Shown one piece after another: positions 6,416-8,626 of a stretch of DNA of 8,626 nucleotides (positions are counted from its first letter, which is position 1; the number at the start of each line of letters is the position of its first letter). The notes beneath the pieces are model-generated. The model was not told where the DNA came from. It saw only the letters and a list, made by a program, of their open reading frames with translations, and made no database searches. The stretch spans positions 1-8,626 of the forward strand of contig JBOHDX010000111.1 in NCBI GenBank assembly GCA_050700835.1. Direction: 5' to 3'. The position numbers and the translations under genes are program-made. The DNA comes from JBOHDX01 sp050700835. Its GTDB lineage: Bacteria; Actinomycetota; Actinomycetes; Propionibacteriales; Nocardioidaceae.

Positions 6416-7659
6416 TTCCTCGACGCGCGCGTGGGTTGATTGTTCAGGCGCACGTCCCCACCTCCCGGTTCGGGTGGAAGTCGTGGCTGACTGAAGTCAT
6501 CCACGGTATCGGCGCTCGACCCTTACGGGTTGCGCTGACAGTCGCGGGTACGCTGCTCGGGCTAGCGACCCTGGTCGCCGTGCTGGGACTGACCACCAGC
6601 GCCCAGGGGCAGGTTTCGGGCAGATTCTCGATCCTACGAGCGACGGACGTCGAGGTCGTGGCCAACGACGGCGCCTTCGGAGTCGGCGGGTTCCCCAAGA
6701 ACGCTGATGACCGTGTGGACCGACTCGCAGGGGTCAACGCAGCCGGGATTGCCTGGGCGGTCGACTCGGTCGACTGGGATTCAGTGTCCAGCACCGTGGT
6801 TCCCGGTATCACCGCGCCAGTCCCGAGTGGAATCTCGGTCTACGCGGCGTCGGCCGGTCTGCTGACAGCCAGCAAAGCAACGCTGAAAGAAGGCCGCACT
6901 TTCGACTCGTTCTGCGTCAAAGAAGCATGTCGGGTCGCGGTTCTCGGCTACGTAGCTGCCGAACGCCTCGGGATCGACCACCTGCAGCCAGGACTATCGG
7001 TCTTCGTCGGCGGAACCCCGTTCCTCGTGGTCGGCATCCTCGACAACGTCCAGCGCAACACTCAGATGCTCGGCGGTGTCATCGTTCCCGCCACCACCGC
7101 GACCGCGCTCTGGGGCCCACCTCGGCAATCGACCGCCTGGATGACGATCGACACGCGCATCGGGGCGGCCAACGTCGTTGGCTCTGAGGTTCCGTACGCG
7201 CTCCGACCGGAGCAGATCTCCAGCTATCAAGTGAATCTCCCCCCCGATCCTCGCAGCCTGCAAATTAGCGTCGGCGGCGACCTATCGGGACTGTTCCTTG
7301 CCCTGGGCGGGATCACCCTGCTCGTCGGGGCGTTCGGCATCGCGAATCTGACCACAGTGTCGGTCATGGAACGGATACCCGAGATCGGTCTGCGCCGCGC
7401 CTTGGGCGCGAGGTCCATCCATATCGGCCTGCAGTTCGTCGGCGAATCCGGTTGCCTCGGCCTGATCGGTGGCCTGATCGGAACACCCGTCGGCATCGCG
7501 ATCGTCCTCGCCGTGTGTCTAAGCCGGCAATGGACCGCGCTCCTTCCGCCCTGGCTGCTCCTCACTCCCGTACTCGGTCTCCTTGTCGGCCTCATCGCCG
7601 GCCTGTATCCCGCGTGGCGAGCCGCTCGAGTCGAACCTGTGACGGCTCTACAACGTTGA
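6412..7659 (+). CDS. ABC transporter permease, MacB/FtsX type
   Basis: A 415-residue membrane protein with the four-helix MacB layout: helix 1 at about 39-61, a large extracytoplasmic domain at about 62-288, then helices at about 290-313, 344-370 and 380-400. The cytosolic coupling stretch after helix 2 reads MERIPEIGLRRALGARSIHI, and the C-terminus ends PAWRAARVEPVTALQR; both are highly typical of the FtsX/MacB domain. The external domain carries the only two extracellular cysteines I see, in CVKEAC (168 and 173), which could form a disulfide. It would dimerise and work with the ATPase and adaptor to move a substrate, already outside the membrane or at its outer face, through the envelope. 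The substrate is unknown; a small secreted protein or an antimicrobial compound are both possible. It is the last gene of the operon, followed by hairpins. Confidence 0.94.
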   Translation: MIPRRARGLIVQAHVPTSRFGWKSWLTEVIHGIGARPLRVALTVAGTLLGLATLVAVLGLTTSAQGQVSGRFSILRATDVEVVANDGAFGVGGFPKNADDRVDRLAGVNAAGIAWAVDSVDWDSVSSTVVPGITAPVPSGISVYAASAGLLTASKATLKEGRTFDSFCVKEACRVAVLGYVAAERLGIDHLQPGLSVFVGGTPFLVVGILDNVQRNTQMLGGVIVPATTATALWGPPRQSTAWMTIDTRIGAANVVGSEVPYALRPEQISSYQVNLPPDPRSLQISVGGDLSGLFLALGGITLLVGAFGIANLTTVSVMERIPEIGLRRALGARSIHIGLQFVGESGCLGLIGGLIGTPVGIAIVLAVCLSRQWTALLPPWLLLTPVLGLLVGLIAGLYPAWRAARVEPVTALQR

Positions 7660-7667
7660 CCATCGCC

Positions 7668-7682
7668 GTTGCGCATCGCAAC
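7668..7682 (+). terminator. Possible hairpin just after the permease gene
   Basis: GTTGCG and CGCAAC form a perfect 6-bp stem around a CAT loop, 8 nt after the permease stop. It is short and has no T-run, so it may be an mRNA-end stabiliser or part of a terminator. Confidence 0.35.
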
Positions 7683-7737
7683 ACTTTCCACCGCTGAGCA
7701 CCCTTGGTCGACAGTACGCTTCCGCACCAGGGGCTAT

Positions 7738-7763
7738 CTGCCATCGGCGACCACCGATGGCAG
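7738..7763. terminator. Inverted repeat between convergent operons, likely bidirectional terminator
   Basis: CTGCCATCGG and CCGATGGCAG form a perfect 10-bp stem around a 6-nt loop (CGACCA). It lies roughly midway between the permease stop at 7659 and the mdh stop at 7841, where the two transcripts converge. There is no T-run, which is common for actinobacterial terminators. A protein-binding palindrome is possible but less likely in this position. Confidence 0.65.
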
Positions 7764-7840
7764 TCACGCGGGTGCCGTCCCCGGTCGTTGAGCCGCTTCC
7801 CGCAGCCGGGCAGCGCCGCTGACGATCGCCGGTCGGTGCG

Positions 7841-8626
7841 TCAGCCCAGCAGGCCGAGCCCGTCGACCGCCTCGCGCTCCTCGCGAAGCTCCCGCACACT
7901 GGCGTCGATCCGTCCGCGGCTGAACACGTCGATCTCGAGCCCCTGCACGATCTGGTACACGCCGTTCGACGTGGTCACCGGGAACGACGAGATGACGCCT
8001 TCGGCGACGCCGTAGGAGCCTTCGGACGGAACCGCCATCGACACCCAGTTGCCGGTCGGCGTACCGGCGAGCCAGTCACGGGTGTGGTCGACGGTCGCGG
8101 AGGCCGCCGAGGCGGCCGACGACGCGCCGCGGGCGTCGATGATGGCGGCGCCACGTTTTTGCACGGTCGGGATGAAGTGGTTCTCCAACCATGACTGGTC
8201 GTCGATCAGCTCGGCGGCGTTGTCACCCTTGACCAGCGCGTGGAAGACGTCGGGGTACTGGGTGGCCGAGTGGTTGCCCCAGATCGTCATCCGGGTGATG
8301 TCGTTGACGCTGGCGCCGGTCTTGGCGGCCAGCTGCGCGAGCGCCCGGTTGTGGTCGAGGCGAGTCAGCGCACTGAACCTCTCGCGGGGCACGTCGGGTG
8401 CGTTGGACATCGCGATCAGCGCGTTGGTGTTGGCCGGGTTGCCGGTCACCGTGACCCGGATGTCATCGGCGGCGCGGTCGTTGATCGCCTTGCCCTGCAC
8501 AGTGAAGATCGCGCCGTTGGCCTCGAGCAGGTCCGCGCGCTCCATGCCCTTGCTGCGCGGTCGTGCGCCGACCAGCAGAGCCACGTTGGCCCCGTCGAAG
8601 GCGACGTTGGCGTCGTCGCTGATCTC
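7841..8626 (-). CDS. mdh: Malate dehydrogenase, C-terminal 261 residues (runs off right edge)
   Basis: Cytosolic TCA-cycle enzyme interconverting malate and oxaloacetate with NAD(H). The visible part begins inside the protein (EISDDANVAFDGANVALLVG) and lacks the N-terminal NAD-binding glycine motif, which lies beyond the edge. Present are the mobile-loop arginines in GARPRSKGMER, GNPANTNA, the LTRLDHNRA stretch with the catalytic Asp and substrate-binding Arg, the catalytic His in IWGNHSATQYPD, and the C-terminal PVTTSNGVYQIVQGLEID and FSRGRID stretches. Sequence and length fit the approximately 328-residue actinobacterial form. The stop is TGA at 7843-7841. It converges with the transporter operon across about 180 bp that contain the terminator-like hairpins. 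Confidence 0.97.
   Translation of the reverse strand, partial: EISDDANVAFDGANVALLVGARPRSKGMERADLLEANGAIFTVQGKAINDRAADDIRVTVTGNPANTNALIAMSNAPDVPRERFSALTRLDHNRALAQLAAKTGASVNDITRMTIWGNHSATQYPDVFHALVKGDNAAELIDDQSWLENHFIPTVQKRGAAIIDARGASSAASAASATVDHTRDWLAGTPTGNWVSMAVPSEGSYGVAEGVISSFPVTTSNGVYQIVQGLEIDVFSRGRIDASVRELREEREAVDGLGLLG

Overview
The window is high-GC DNA from an actinobacterium. Evidence is the GC-rich codon use, GTG starts, ATGA stop/start overlaps, an actinobacterial-type FolD and malate dehydrogenase, and a DUF3017 membrane protein. The gene order folD - DUF3017 - mdh is familiar from actinobacterial chromosomes; the exact genus cannot be told from this piece.

Left part (1-1208, genes on the minus strand): the start of an unrecognised secreted protein runs off the left edge (1-134). 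Next to it is a class I SAM-dependent methyltransferase (337-1127) that is clear in sequence but broken by a frameshift near its N-terminus, with no stop where the family normally ends. Core part (1209-2338, plus strand): folD (one-carbon/folate metabolism) overlaps a small three-helix DUF3017 protein by 4 bp. Right edge (7841-8626, minus strand): the C-terminal 261 residues of malate dehydrogenase.

Between DUF3017 and mdh lies about 5.5 kb of accessory DNA. It starts with a decayed IS110-family transposase (2592-3190, minus strand) in four reading-frame segments, truncated at its N-terminus and lacking the expected catalytic serine. Next is a secreted peptidase-inhibitor-I36/crystallin-like protein gene (3241-3668) with a good ribosome binding site but three lesions: an in-frame TGA inside the signal peptide and two frameshifts. 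Four tightly packed and apparently intact genes follow: a lipoprotein with two CMxxxG(F/Y) motifs, a membrane-anchored MacA/HlyD-like adaptor with a peptidoglycan-binding-like segment, a MacB/LolD-type ABC ATPase and a MacB/FtsX-type permease. Together they look like a tripartite-type export or envelope-stress machine adapted to a Gram-positive cell, probably once co-expressed with the small secreted protein. The transporter genes are linked by 4-20 bp overlaps and end at hairpins before the convergent mdh.

The most interesting point is this five-gene module (small secreted beta-rich protein, CM-motif lipoprotein, adaptor, ATPase, permease), here caught with its putative substrate gene dead and its exporter intact. 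Function is inferred from family resemblance and gene order; nothing here proves the substrate.
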